Of a DNA stretch of 45,998 bases, positions 32,702-43,429 are shown one piece after another (the first letter of the stretch is position 1; every line of letters starts with the position of its first letter). The stretch is from Flammeovirgaceae bacterium UBA976 (GTDB lineage: Bacteria; Bacteroidota; Bacteroidia; Cytophagales; Cyclobacteriaceae). The notes beneath the pieces are model-generated. The model was not told the origin of the DNA. It did not search any database and saw only the letters and a program-made list of their open reading frames with translations. Both the position numbers and the translations under genes were made by a program. The stretch covers positions 1 to 45,998 of the forward strand of contig DBBU01000035.1 of NCBI GenBank assembly GCA_002292365.1, read 5' to 3'.

Positions 32702-34078
32702 TTAATAATAAGCACCAAATAAGATCATCATCTCATCTGTACTTCTCAAGCCAAATCGAAGACTGTTTGAACTTGGGTTATCATAAGTCGTCTCTAGTCT
32801 AAATCCTTGACCGGACTCTAGTACCAATGGTGGATCAAACTCCTTGATTGGGGGATGTTCCCAATCATAAGTGATATAAACCAACTCCCCATCATTTTCA
32901 CCCCCCACAGCATACACTCTAAACTCAGTCATATTGCTGTGTGCATGGGAAAAGAGCTGAAAAACATTCATTTCCTCTTCAGCGATAAAATCATAAACCA
33001 CTTTATGCTGCAAGGTATTTGCTGGGATATAAATATCATCATTATTTATATCTAACAACTTAGCCACATGAACCACCTCACTCTCTGGAACCGTATGCAA
33101 ATTGGCATACACTTCGCCTTCAATATCCTCAGTGCCCTTATTTACATAATGGCTATTCAAATCAAATCCAAAATCGGCTGGTATCTTGAAGGCGACACCT
33201 TCAGGATAATGATAATCCATCTTGGGCCACTGCGTGCCTGTCACAAAGTCATGAAACTGCAGATGAAATAAGACTGATTCTACATAATTATCCGACGCAT
33301 CGTAAACATCTCTGGTTGCTCCCTCCGGCGGGTACAAAAAGGTAGAGAGTCCATTATTAAACTGATAGATTAAAAAATGATGACTCCCCGATTGCATAGC
33401 AATTTCTACCCGATTAACGTAAATGGGTTCGGCATTATCTAATTTTTCGTAAATAAATATTTCTCGATCCATTCCCGGTCCAACAGTGAAAGGTTCGATA
33501 TGAAATTGATAACCACTTTCAGGAACAGCAAGTGCTTCAAAAGGAGTCGGAGTATATCTGGCTTCATTAGTCAATAATTCCAGACTCGCTACTTGACCCG
33601 TCTCAGGTGCTCCTGCCTCAATCCATTGGCGGATAAACTCCAGTTCACCATTGGTCAAAAAGTCATCTCCCAACGGCATAATCGCCCCATATTCTGGATG
33701 ATCTTGATAAAAATGGTCCATGTCATTGGCATTAATTTTTTCCCATAAAAAGCTTTTCGGCAAACTAGCATAGCCTTCCTCACCCACCAGCAATAAACCA
33801 TCTTCGGCTGCCGCAACATTGTTAGGCACTCTATTCATTAACTGCTCATAAGAAACATCTGCAGTTAAAATAAGTCCAGATTGGTTGGCATATGAGGCCC
33901 CTGTCATATGGCAGCTAATGCAAGATTGATCCCATATTTCTGTTTGAATAACCTCGTAAGTACTCAAATTGACCAGGTCATTATTTGGCTCCGCTATTTT
34001 TGATTCTTCCGTGTTGCACCCAACCATCAGTAGCAACAAAGAAGGAATCGAATAAAATATTATTTTCATTCTTTTCAT
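32702..34078 (-). CDS. haem c and copper-monooxygenase-like lipoprotein
   Basis: The roughly 458-residue product has a lipoprotein signal (IPSLLLLMVGC). A cytochrome c-like region has the single haem site CISCH (about residue 50) and a possible distal Met in IMPLGDDF. The C-terminal two-thirds resembles the copper type II ascorbate-dependent monooxygenase fold. GSHHFLIYQF supplies a His pair, FDLNSHYVN another His, and FQLFSHAHSNMTEF the HxH strand of the second copper site. Such haem-plus-Cu fusions occur in Bacteroidota; the substrate is unknown. The start was set at ATG 34078 just before the signal. Its -7 box is embedded in an inverted repeat. Confidence 0.75.
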   Translation of the reverse strand: MKRMKIIFYSIPSLLLLMVGCNTEESKIAEPNNDLVNLSTYEVIQTEIWDQSCISCHMTGASYANQSGLILTADVSYEQLMNRVPNNVAAAEDGLLLVGEEGYASLPKSFLWEKINANDMDHFYQDHPEYGAIMPLGDDFLTNGELEFIRQWIEAGAPETGQVASLELLTNEARYTPTPFEALAVPESGYQFHIEPFTVGPGMDREIFIYEKLDNAEPIYVNRVEIAMQSGSHHFLIYQFNNGLSTFLYPPEGATRDVYDASDNYVESVLFHLQFHDFVTGTQWPKMDYHYPEGVAFKIPADFGFDLNSHYVNKGTEDIEGEVYANLHTVPESEVVHVAKLLDINNDDIYIPANTLQHKVVYDFIAEEEMNVFQLFSHAHSNMTEFRVYAVGGENDGELVYITYDWEHPPIKEFDPPLVLESGQGFRLETTYDNPSSNSLRFGLRSTDEMMILFGAYY

Positions 34079-34156
34079 TTTATAAAAATTAATTTTAAAA
34101 AAAATGGTCGTCAAAGGCTAGGTCGTTCCTACAAGTAACGGAATCTTATCATTATC

Positions 34157-34176
34157 GTATGTTCAAATTTACATAC
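34157..34176 (-). promoter_or_regulatory. -7 box inside an inverted repeat upstream of the haem/monooxygenase-like gene
   Basis: GTATGT (34157-34162) and ACATAC (34171-34176) are inverted arms eight bases apart. The minus-strand TAAATTTG at 34164-34171 fills the gap and is the candidate -7 box, about 86 bases before the ATG. A protein bound to the arms would cover the promoter. Confidence 0.45.
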
Positions 34177-34289
34177 TAAAAAGATGGCAGGTAAGTGTTT
34201 TTGTTGATTTTTCATCCGGATACTTTAATGAATAATTAGACCAAAATAACTCTAAATGCTTTTAAATTAAATATATTGAGTTTCACTTA

Positions 34290-35426
34290 ATGCATTCTAT
34301 TTTGAAAATTAAAAAAATCTGGCCCATCATAAAGTGGGTTTTATTACTCCCAATTATGTTTCTCTTCTACGTAGTCGTGAGTCTTTTTCATGCTACCTTA
34401 ACCGACTTTGAACCTCCTGAAAAAACGGTTTTAAACATTCAAAGTAAGAATGAAAACACCCTCATTACTTCACCTACACTTAGTTTTTTAAATTGGAATA
34501 TAGGGTTTGCCGGTTTAGGTGCAAAATCTAATTTTTTTTATGATCGCAATCAAAGTTTTTTCTTTTCTGATGGAAAAATGGTACGCTCGCCCGAGGCTTT
34601 CGTGGATGAAAACTTAAAGGGTATCATTGACTTTATTCAGTCAAATCCAACGGATTTTGTTTTGCTACAGGAGGTGGATCGATCTTCCAAGCGAAGCTAT
34701 TATCGAAATCAGCATGACTTAATATCAGCAAAGTTAAATGGATACTCACAACATTTTGCATTCAACTATCAAGTAGCTCGGGTGATTATACCGTTATTCA
34801 ATCCATGGAATGTATTAGGTAAGGTGGCCAGTGGATTGAGTAGTTTTTCCACGTATAATCCTATCAGCAGTAATCGTTATCAATATCCAGGAAAATACAG
34901 TTGGCCGGATTATCTTTTTCATCTTGATCGTTGTATGTCCGTTCAACGATATCCTACATCGCTGATCTCAGGCAAAGAACTGGTAGTGGTCAACACTCAT
35001 AATTCAGCGTACGACGGAGGGTATCTGAAGCCTCTAGAAATGACTTATCTCAAAGGATTTTTATTGGCAGAATATGAAAAAGGAAATTATGTAGTGGTCG
35101 GAGGTGATTGGAACCAAAATCCACCCGGCGTTAGTAATGATCAGGTAAGTATAGCTGCGGGCGTCTTACCTAGCACCTCTTATCAACCCTCCCAAATTGA
35201 TGAAAAGTTTATGCCTGGGAACTGGCAATGGGTTTTTGACCCTACAGTCCCCACGAGCAGAAGTCTGGTGGATGTCTTGGATTACGGCAGGACATCTGTT
35301 GCCCTGATTGACTATTACTTGATATCTCCAAATATCGAAGCTATAGAAGTGAAAGGATTCAATCTGAAATTTCAGTATTCAGATCACAATCCTGTGATGA
35401 TGAACATCCGGTTGAAAGACCTCTAG
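34290..35426 (+). CDS. endonuclease/exonuclease/phosphatase family protein
   Basis: The 378-residue protein begins with a membrane segment (VLLLPIMFLFYVVVSLFHATL) and then an EEP fold: FLNWNIGFAGLG, FVLLQEVD with the Mg2+-binding Glu, VVNTHNSAYDGG, VVGGDWNQNPPG (Asp-x-Asn) and FQYSDHNPVMM with the catalytic Asp-His. This is the DNase I/sphingomyelinase-like phosphodiesterase superfamily, here membrane-tethered with the domain outside the cytoplasm. The substrate could be a nucleic acid or phospholipid headgroup. It has no evident operon partner; a shared terminator separates it from sod. Confidence 0.88.
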   Translation: MHSILKIKKIWPIIKWVLLLPIMFLFYVVVSLFHATLTDFEPPEKTVLNIQSKNENTLITSPTLSFLNWNIGFAGLGAKSNFFYDRNQSFFFSDGKMVRSPEAFVDENLKGIIDFIQSNPTDFVLLQEVDRSSKRSYYRNQHDLISAKLNGYSQHFAFNYQVARVIIPLFNPWNVLGKVASGLSSFSTYNPISSNRYQYPGKYSWPDYLFHLDRCMSVQRYPTSLISGKELVVVNTHNSAYDGGYLKPLEMTYLKGFLLAEYEKGNYVVVGGDWNQNPPGVSNDQVSIAAGVLPSTSYQPSQIDEKFMPGNWQWVFDPTVPTSRSLVDVLDYGRTSVALIDYYLISPNIEAIEVKGFNLKFQYSDHNPVMMNIRLKDL

Positions 35427-35449
35427 GTAAGCTTAATTTAGAAATATCA

Positions 35450-35487
35450 AAATAAAAGAACCTAGCAATGCATCGGTTCTTTTATTT
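35450..35487 (+). terminator. bidirectional terminator between EEP gene and superoxide dismutase
   Basis: AAATAAAAGAACC (35450-35462) and GGTTCTTTTATTT (35475-35487) form a perfect 13-base stem with a 12-base loop. It ends nine bases before the dismutase stop codon and works for both strands. Confidence 0.88.
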
Positions 35488-35495
35488 CTGATGGA

Positions 35496-36101
35496 TTATT
35501 TGGCCTCGTTAAATCGGCGGCTCACTTCTTCCCAATTGACCACATTAAAAAAGGCATTGATATAATCTGGCCTTCTGTTTTGGTAATTGAGATAGTAGGC
35601 ATGCTCCCAGACATCTAGACCTAAAATAGGGAGCCCCTCACATCCCAGACCCGGCATCAATGGATTGTCCTGATTGGCCGTTGAGCAAACTTCTAACTTG
35701 CCTCCGTTACCGACACAAAGCCATGCCCATCCAGAACCGAATTGAGTCGCTCCAGCATTACTAAAAGCCTCTTTAAATTTTTCAAATGAGCCAAAAGCAT
35801 CATCAATGGCTGCCGCTAAGGCCCCTTGAGGTGTCCCTCCACCGGTTGGGCTCATCACCGTCCAGAATAAAGAATGATTCCAGTGTCCTCCTCCATTGTT
35901 GCGGACGGCTGCGACGTTGATGTGATTTTTAATCAATTCTTCAAGAGATTTTCCTTCCATCCCACTTCCGCTGACCGCTGCATTTAACTTTGCTATGTAT
36001 GCGGCATGGTGTTTACCATGATGGATTTCCATAGTGGCCGTATCAATATGTGGATTTAATGCGTCGTGTGCGTAGGGTAAATTAGGTAGTTCAAATGCCA
36101 T
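35496..36101 (-). CDS. sod: superoxide dismutase (Fe/Mn family)
   Basis: The cytosolic enzyme converts superoxide to peroxide and oxygen. The 201-residue product shows all four metal ligands: His in [21 protein letters not shown], His in [11 protein letters not shown], and Asp and His in [30 protein letters not shown] and the Asn-Gln pair in STANQDNPL shape the second sphere; I cannot firmly separate Fe from Mn use. It is transcribed away from the EEP gene, and tadA follows in the upstream direction 72 bases away. Confidence 0.96.
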   Translation of the reverse strand: MAFELPNLPYAHDALNPHIDTATMEIHHGKHHAAYIAKLNAAVSGSGMEGKSLEELIKNHINVAAVRNNGGGHWNHSLFWTVMSPTGGGTPQGALAAAIDDAFGSFEKFKEAFSNAGATQFGSGWAWLCVGNGGKLEVCSTANQDNPLMPGLGCEGLPILGLDVWEHAYYLNYQNRRPDYINAFFNVVNWEEVSRRFNEAK

Positions 36102-36173
36102 AATTATAATGTTTTAGTAAAAGGTGAAAAAGATGAGTAAAAATAACAAAATATGAGATGCTAACGTTCAATT

Positions 36174-36635
36174 TTATCGTTCTTTCTGTTTATCCCGCAT
36201 TTTTTTAAAAAAGTCTTTGATCTTAGCTTCACAATCGGCCTCTAGCATTCCGAAACTTACCTTTGTCTTGGGGTGAAGTGGGACAGGTTTCAGTAGGCTA
36301 AACCCACGTTTCGAATCTCGAGCTCCTATCACAAGGGTTCCCATTTGACTCCAAAAAAGAGCCCCTGCACACATGGTGCACGGTTCCAACGTTAAGTACA
36401 TGGTACATTGATCAAGATATTTCGAGCTTAAATGATTTTGGGCTGCCGTAATGGCCAACATCTCCGCATGCGCGGTCACATCTTGTAGTTGTTCGACTTG
36501 ATTATGTGCTCGTGCAATAATTTTATTTTCACAGACGATGACGGCGCCTACAGGTATTTCTAGCTGCTGATCCGCTAAATCAGCTTGAAGTAAAGCCTGC
36601 TGCATAAAATGGGCATCACTGTGAATGGTCAACAT
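36174..36635 (-). CDS. tadA: tRNA-specific adenosine deaminase
   Basis: TadA converts adenosine to inosine at position 34 of tRNA-Arg(ACG). The 153-residue zinc deaminase has MQQALLQADLADQQLEIPVGAVIV, the zinc and proton-shuttle motif VTAHAEMLAI and LEPCTMCAGALFWSQ with the two Cys ligands, and a family-typical C-terminal helix (KIKDFFKKMR). Its start overlaps by one base the stop of the upstream secreted protein gene (TAATG), so the two are coupled. Confidence 0.93.
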   Translation of the reverse strand: MLTIHSDAHFMQQALLQADLADQQLEIPVGAVIVCENKIIARAHNQVEQLQDVTAHAEMLAITAAQNHLSSKYLDQCTMYLTLEPCTMCAGALFWSQMGTLVIGARDSKRGFSLLKPVPLHPKTKVSFGMLEADCEAKIKDFFKKMRDKQKER

Positions 36636-37186
36636 TATTTTAATCTGATGCTTGACATCATTTCATTAGCAACTGACTGCCATTTTTGCTGATCGTTAGC
36701 GGCACAATTGAAATTAAACAACAAGACTTTGCCCCTGTAAAGAGCATATTGAATGTAATTGTATTTTTTTATTGAACTGACTCCACCCAATATACTTTGA
36801 TCTACTACTTCGCCTAAAAACTCAAAAACAATAAATTGGCGATCATCTACCCTTATGATCTTACTTTGAATAAAATTAATTTGGGAATAAAGATTGGCAA
36901 TAGACGCTCTATAAAAATCCAATAATATATCAATATCGTTGGGGCCCCATTGGGTGGCGGTCTGGTTGATCCCTAGGTCCGCCCTTCCGTCAAGGGTCGT
37001 AAACATCGCTATCGGAATTCTTGAAGAAGCATAACGATCAAGTAATTGTTGGGGGGGCATGATTTGAAAATAATCAGATATTTTCATAGATATATTAGGG
37101 GTGATTTTTTGCCTGGTATAGGATTCTTGTGCCCGCACAATCATGTTTAGGGTACAAAAAATAAAAATAGTAAGCGCAACTCTCAT
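36635..37186 (-). CDS. uncharacterised secreted protein upstream of tadA
   Basis: The 183-residue product begins with a signal peptide (MRVALTIFIFCTLNMIVRAQ, cleaved after Ala-Gln). The mature part is an alpha/beta domain without a recognised signature, with ISDYFQIMPPQQLLDRYAS, MFTTLDGRADLGINQTATQW and RQFIVFEFLGEV. It ends in a helix with NDQQKWQSVANEMMSSIRLK, a style seen in small lipid-binding or chaperone-like periplasmic proteins of Bacteroidota. The longer frame to 37294 would place 36 residues before the signal peptide, so ATG 37186 was chosen. It is translationally coupled to tadA by a one-base overlap. Confidence 0.75.
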   Translation of the reverse strand: MRVALTIFIFCTLNMIVRAQESYTRQKITPNISMKISDYFQIMPPQQLLDRYASSRIPIAMFTTLDGRADLGINQTATQWGPNDIDILLDFYRASIANLYSQINFIQSKIIRVDDRQFIVFEFLGEVVDQSILGGVSSIKKYNYIQYALYRGKVLLFNFNCAANDQQKWQSVANEMMSSIRLK

Positions 37187-37336
37187 AAATCCTATCAGTT
37201 TTTTATCTACAAAAGTAAAAATTCTTGTCTTGAAAAAGGTATTAAAAATATAAGCATCCAAAATAAACTCATTTTTTCTAAAAAAGAATGGCACTAATTC
37301 AGCTTGATCCGTGTTTGATTAGTATAAAATATAAAT

Positions 37337-38035
37337 ATGAAAAATATTCTCATCATTGGTGGATCTTCGGGCATTGGAGCTTCTTTAATTGAAAAATTTA
37401 CAAATGACCCAAATTATCAAGTCATAGCAACTTTTAACCAAGGGAATATCCCTACCGCTCAAAACATCAAAACCTTCAAATTTGATGTTTTGTCGGATAC
37501 TCTAGATCTTTCAATACTTCCCGAGGTCATTGATGGTGTGGTTTATTGCCCTGGAAGTATCAATTTATTGCCTTTCCATAGAATCAAACTTGACGCTTTT
37601 CGAGCTGATTTTGAACTTCAAGTGATGGGTGCCATCAAGATCATTCAGACGATCCTACCCCATCTTAAAAAATCAATAAGTGCTTCCATTGTATTTTTCT
37701 CAACGGTCGCCGTTCAGTCAGGCTTTAACTTTCATACACAAGTAGCTGCTTCAAAGGGGGCTATTGAAGGTCTGACCCGATCTTTAGCTGCTGAATTGGC
37801 CCCTAAAATTCGAGTCAACGCCATCGCCCCTTCGCTCACCGATACACCGTTAGCCTCAAAATTATTGGGTAGTGATGAGAAAAAACAAGCCAATGCAGAA
37901 AGACATCCCTTAAAAAAAATTGGGACCAGTGAAAACATGGCTGAGGTCGTTGAGTTTTTGCTCTCTGAGAAATCACAGTGGATGTCAGGTCAAATCATGG
38001 CGATTGATGGAGGTATTTCGACCCTTCGCGTTTGA
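37337..38035 (+). CDS. SDR-family oxidoreductase
   Basis: The 232-residue classical short-chain dehydrogenase has the Rossmann motif NILIIGGSSGIGASLIEKF, VYCPGSINLLPF as the NAG-like strand, the catalytic Ser in IVFFSTVAVQSGF, and FHTQVAASKGAIEGL where the usual Tyr-x-x-x-Lys reads His-Thr-Gln-Val-Ala-Ala-Ser-Lys. The Lys is kept, but the Tyr position is not obvious, so activity may be altered. RVNAIAPSLTDTPLA and GQIMAIDGGIS end the fold. It stands alone, convergent to tyrA. Confidence 0.85.
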   Translation: MKNILIIGGSSGIGASLIEKFTNDPNYQVIATFNQGNIPTAQNIKTFKFDVLSDTLDLSILPEVIDGVVYCPGSINLLPFHRIKLDAFRADFELQVMGAIKIIQTILPHLKKSISASIVFFSTVAVQSGFNFHTQVAASKGAIEGLTRSLAAELAPKIRVNAIAPSLTDTPLASKLLGSDEKKQANAERHPLKKIGTSENMAEVVEFLLSEKSQWMSGQIMAIDGGISTLRV

Positions 38036-38070
38036 TTATTTAGAATTTTTTGGCCGGCTAGGAGTAGTCC

Positions 38071-38916
38071 TCATTTGAGAATTTTTTTGATCTCTCTGCC
38101 TTTCTCAAGATATGCTCTAATCCCTGGGCCATTTGATGCTGCGAGTAGCGCTTTGAAATCATTTATTTTCTCGAGATACACATCCAAACTCTCCAAAATG
38201 GCACTACGATTATTAATAAAGATGGGCGTCCACATTTCTGGAGAGCTTTTGGCTAACCTTACCGTTGACGCCAGACCTGACCCTGCTAAATCCAAAATTT
38301 TCATTGCGGACGCTTCTTTTTGTAGGACCGTATGGGACAGCCCAAAAGCAATGATGTGACTCAAATGCGAAACATAGGCTAGGTGAACGTCATGTTCGGC
38401 AGCACCTAAATAAATGGTTACCATACCCAGTACGCCGCATTGGACTTTAAAAGCGCTCAGAAAATCTGGCCTTGTCTTTTCCGATTCACAAACAATCATT
38501 ACTTTGTTTTTGTATAAGGTCGAAAAGGCTGCACTAGGTCCACTGTATTCAGTACCTGCAATCGGGTGTGCCGCAATGAATTGATCTCGCTTTTTGTGTC
38601 CTTCAACCACTTTACAGATATGTTCTTTGGTAGATCCAAAATCAATTACCAATTGATGGGGGGCCAGCATATCCAACATGCCAGAAAGGGAAGATTCTAT
38701 GGCATTTACGGGAATGGCCAATAGGATCCAGTCACCCTGATCAAAAGCCTCTTCCAATGAGCGACAACTCACGTCAATAATGTTATGTTTTTTGGCCGCT
38801 AAATTATGTGCTTCATTCTGATCCCAACCATACAAAGTCAAGTCTTTGAATTGTTGCTTGAGCGATAAGGCATATGAGCCCCCTATTAATCCCAAACCAA
38901 TGATAGAAATCTTCAT
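38071..38916 (-). CDS. tyrA: prephenate dehydrogenase
   Basis: TyrA oxidises prephenate to 4-hydroxyphenylpyruvate for tyrosine. The 281-residue product has ISIIGLGLIGGSYALSL, the NAD-binding Asp in LYGWDQNE, DFGSTKEHIC, and the active-site HPIAGTEYSGP. SHLSHIIAFGLSHTVL follows in the helical C-terminal domain. There is no ACT or chorismate mutase domain. It overlaps the aminotransferase stop by four bases, so both are coupled in an aromatic amino-acid operon. Confidence 0.93.
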   Translation of the reverse strand: MKISIIGLGLIGGSYALSLKQQFKDLTLYGWDQNEAHNLAAKKHNIIDVSCRSLEEAFDQGDWILLAIPVNAIESSLSGMLDMLAPHQLVIDFGSTKEHICKVVEGHKKRDQFIAAHPIAGTEYSGPSAAFSTLYKNKVMIVCESEKTRPDFLSAFKVQCGVLGMVTIYLGAAEHDVHLAYVSHLSHIIAFGLSHTVLQKEASAMKILDLAGSGLASTVRLAKSSPEMWTPIFINNRSAILESLDVYLEKINDFKALLAASNGPGIRAYLEKGREIKKILK

Positions 38917-40049
38917 AATCTCAAAATAGCTTGCTCAAAAACTTCTGTGGGGGCACACAAGGAGACCCTCAAATAGCGCCTGCCCTTGGCTCCAAAAATA
39001 TGTCCTGGTGTAATAAAAATATGTTTATTCACAAGTAGGTCATCAATAAGCACATCGACATCCATCACGGGTGCTTGCGCCCATACAAACAGACCACTTT
39101 GTGCTTTTCGATAGGTACAATTAAGTTTGTCTAATAGACGAAAAACGCAGTTTCTACGGATCTTATAGGTATGATTTAATTGCTCAAACCATCTCTCATC
39201 CTGCTGCAAAGCGACGATTGCCGCTCGCTGAATAGGTTGATACATACCCGAATCCAAATTGCTTTTGATCCGTAATACATTCTTGATATTCTCTGAAGCT
39301 CCTGACAACCAGCCTACCCGCCAACCAGACATATTGAAGGATTTGGACAAAGAGTTCAATTCCAAAGCACATGTTTTGGAACCATCCACTGAAAAAATAC
39401 TTAGAGGTTGATCATTTAAAATGAAACTGTAGGGATTATCATGAATCAATAGGAGCTTATACTTGATGGCTATGTCCACAAACTTTGCCAAAATTTCTTG
39501 AGTTGCTCTGGCCCCCGTCGGCATGTGTGGGTAATTCAGATAAAGTAATTTTATTTTACTGTAATCTAACTGGTCAAAGAACTTCCAATCAGGACACCAA
39601 TCATCTGATTCGATCAACGGATAATAAATCGGCTCCGCTTCTACCATTTTGGTGACCGAAGTGTACGTAGGATAACCCAACTCAGGGATTAAAACTTGAT
39701 CTCCTTTATTGAGATAGGCCAATGAAATATGAGCAATTCCCTCTTTTGAACCCATTAAAGGTAAAATTTCCTCTTCAGGATTCAAAACGATGCTCAACCG
39801 ATTTTTTGAAAAATCGGCGATTGCCTTGCGGAAGGCAGGTAGCCCTTGATAGGACTGATATTGATTGGCTCCCTTGAGATCTGAACCCATTTTTAATTGT
39901 TCGATGACCTGATTGGGAGGCAACAAATCAGGACTCCCAAGAGCGAGGTTAAGTACCTCTTTGCCTTCCTTTTCTAAGGCCCGTATCTCCCTGAGTTTCG
40001 CGGAGAAATAATATTCTTGAACCTCCTTAAGTCTATTAGCTGTTTGCAT
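38913..40049 (-). CDS. class I/II PLP aminotransferase next to tyrA
   Basis: The 378-residue fold type I aminotransferase has LNLALGSPDLLPPNQVIEQ, NQYQSYQGLPAFRKAIADF, YLNYPHMPTGA (the Asn of the N-P-x-N-P-T-G block is seen as Pro-His-Met-Pro-Thr-Gly), IHDNPYSFI and the PLP lysine in ELNSLSKSFNMSGWRVGW. The link to tyrA suggests it makes tyrosine or phenylalanine from the oxo acid, as in Bacteroidota aspartate/aromatic aminotransferases. It is the first gene of the pair. Upstream there is a near-match -7 box (TTTAGTTTG) and an inverted repeat at 40097-40118. Confidence 0.9.
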   Translation of the reverse strand: MQTANRLKEVQEYYFSAKLREIRALEKEGKEVLNLALGSPDLLPPNQVIEQLKMGSDLKGANQYQSYQGLPAFRKAIADFSKNRLSIVLNPEEEILPLMGSKEGIAHISLAYLNKGDQVLIPELGYPTYTSVTKMVEAEPIYYPLIESDDWCPDWKFFDQLDYSKIKLLYLNYPHMPTGARATQEILAKFVDIAIKYKLLLIHDNPYSFILNDQPLSIFSVDGSKTCALELNSLSKSFNMSGWRVGWLSGASENIKNVLRIKSNLDSGMYQPIQRAAIVALQQDERWFEQLNHTYKIRRNCVFRLLDKLNCTYRKAQSGLFVWAQAPVMDVDVLIDDLLVNKHIFITPGHIFGAKGRRYLRVSLCAPTEVFEQAILRL

Positions 40050-40096
40050 CTTTGAACTACAAACTAAAATAGAAACCCATTAATTCCACACTTATT

Positions 40097-40118
40097 CGAA
40101 AACAATAATACGTTTTCG
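40097..40118 (-). promoter_or_regulatory. inverted repeat upstream of the aminotransferase-tyrA operon
   Basis: CGAAAAC (40097-40103) and GTTTTCG (40112-40118) are seven-base inverted arms around eight bases, about 50-70 bases before the ATG. This could be an operator for the operon. The rest of the 40050-40275 region shows no gene. Confidence 0.4.
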
Positions 40119-40275
40119 GGTAAATATATCCTTATGAATCTAATTAATCTACTGTCCATTTCACAGGAATAAATTTAAATACAATCATCAAAAATGTATT
40201 CAAATTTTTTGAACCCGCAGAATATAGCAGCATGTAAATGCCTTAAAACAAATTAAAAAAAAAAAATTCAATTGT

Positions 40276-40306
40276 TTTGTAAAATAAAATTTGGTGTATA
40301 TGTTTG
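40276..40306 (+). promoter_or_regulatory. promoter of the riboswitch-metYX transcript
   Basis: TTTG at 40276-40279, 19 bases, then TATGTTTG at 40299-40306 fits the Bacteroidota promoter well. Transcription should start near 40313, just before the SAM riboswitch. Confidence 0.75.
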
Positions 40307-40328
40307 TAAATCGAATCGAACAAATCGC

Positions 40329-40422
40329 TCGATTTATTAAGAAGCGCTAAGAGACAGGCTCGTTGACGCGCTAGCAACCCCTCTGCTAAGGGGCAGGTGC
40401 TAATTCCTGACAAATAAATTGA
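40329..40422 (+). promoter_or_regulatory. SAM-I riboswitch (S-box) of metY-metX
   Basis: P1 pairs TCGATTTATT (40329-40338) with AATAAATTGA (40413-40422), with one G-U. After AAGA come a P2 stem (AGCGC with GCGCT), an internal GAG/CTC stem and the conserved TAGCAACC. P3 (CCCCT/AGGGG) follows, and then the SAM-I hallmark GGTGCTAATTCCTG, in which CAGG and CCTG form P4. The order and signature fit the SAM-I aptamer that binds S-adenosylmethionine. It stands 250 bases before metY, so the expression platform lies in the leader in between. Confidence 0.9.
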
Positions 40423-40484
40423 TGGTTATGATAATAATACAGAATTTAAAATTTCAATTACCTCTAGCTGTACTTGCAGGTAGA

Positions 40485-40568
40485 ATGGATTTCCCATTAT
40501 TAGTGGCTTTCTTCAGTTGTTGCTGTTGTCACCATGAGGATATGCGCCTCGCGCGAATTCATACATAA
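40485..40568 (+). CDS. Cys-rich leader ORF before metY (candidate attenuator peptide)
   Basis: ATG 40485 starts a 27-codon ORF: a hydrophobic start (MDFPLLVAFF), then SCCCCHH with four consecutive Cys codons (40518-40529), then EDMRLARIHT and TAA at 40566-40568. The same frame is open back to ATG 40422, so the start is not certain. A hairpin arm begins two bases after the stop. A run of four Cys codons in a short ORF between a SAM riboswitch and an O-acetylhomoserine sulfhydrylase gene points to ribosome-stalling control by Cys-tRNA. No homologue is known to me. It is not proven that it is translated. Confidence 0.6.
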   Translation: MDFPLLVAFFSCCCCHHEDMRLARIHT

Positions 40569-40570
40569 CT

Positions 40571-40602
40571 CTACTGAGCTAAAATAAATTTTACCTCAGT
40601 AG
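40571..40602 (+). other. hairpin directly after the Cys leader ORF
   Basis: CTACTGAG (40571-40578) pairs with CTCAGTAG (40595-40602); after a C-C mismatch, TAAAAT/ATTTTA extends it. The left arm begins two bases after the leader stop codon. GTAGTG at 40599-40604 can instead pair with CACTAC at 40624-40629, so two exclusive folds are possible. A T run follows at 40643-40650. A classical terminator is not clear. Confidence 0.6.
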
Positions 40603-40637
40603 TGAGGTCCAAGTAACTCATCACACTACTTCAATAA

Positions 40638-42957
<2,320 letters not shown>

Positions 42958-43429
42958 GATTAGTGAGCCTTGACTTTGTTGCATAAAGTTTTTAACAGGA
43001 GTTCATGCAAAAGCTGAATCTCTCGAATTAAAATAGGGGTTATCTTAGATTACCAAACAATAAAAAGTATTCCCCAAGCCTTTTTATCACGGCATTAATT
43101 GGCCTCCTTCAAGATAAGAATTTCATAGCTTCATCGAACGCATTGATCTTCCTATATCGCAATGCCCACCACTAAAAATGCTTTTAAAAAAAAGCACCTT
43201 AACTTAGATTTCAGGAATTAAAAGGATTTTTATGTGCTTAATCGAATGGCTCGAATGATAAGAGAACGCATCCTGTCCTTGAGGCCTCAACGTTGAATTA
43301 TTATTAATTTCTTAAACAAGATCCTAATAGATCTCCTAAAGCAGTACAATTCAGACCCACTTTTCTAGATTCAACGAAACTGAATAGGTTCTAGATCCCA
43401 TCAAAAAAACTCCTTAAATTTATAATTTG
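42958..43429. other. spacer between metX and lpdA with palindromes but no gene
   Basis: No intact gene is visible in these 472 bases. TTGAGGCCTCAA (43279-43290) is a perfect 12-base palindrome overlapped by CAACGTTG (43288-43295). TGCTTTT (43179-43185) and AAAAGCA (43190-43196) form a weak hairpin. Short coding-like pieces occur on both strands but are full of stops and unrecognised, possibly a dead gene. Confidence 0.4.

Noticed and set aside
42958..43010. possible insertion sequence end (TTTGTTGCATAAAG-like bases after metX)
   Set aside because: No matching inverted copy, no transposase remnant and no target duplication seen in the window.
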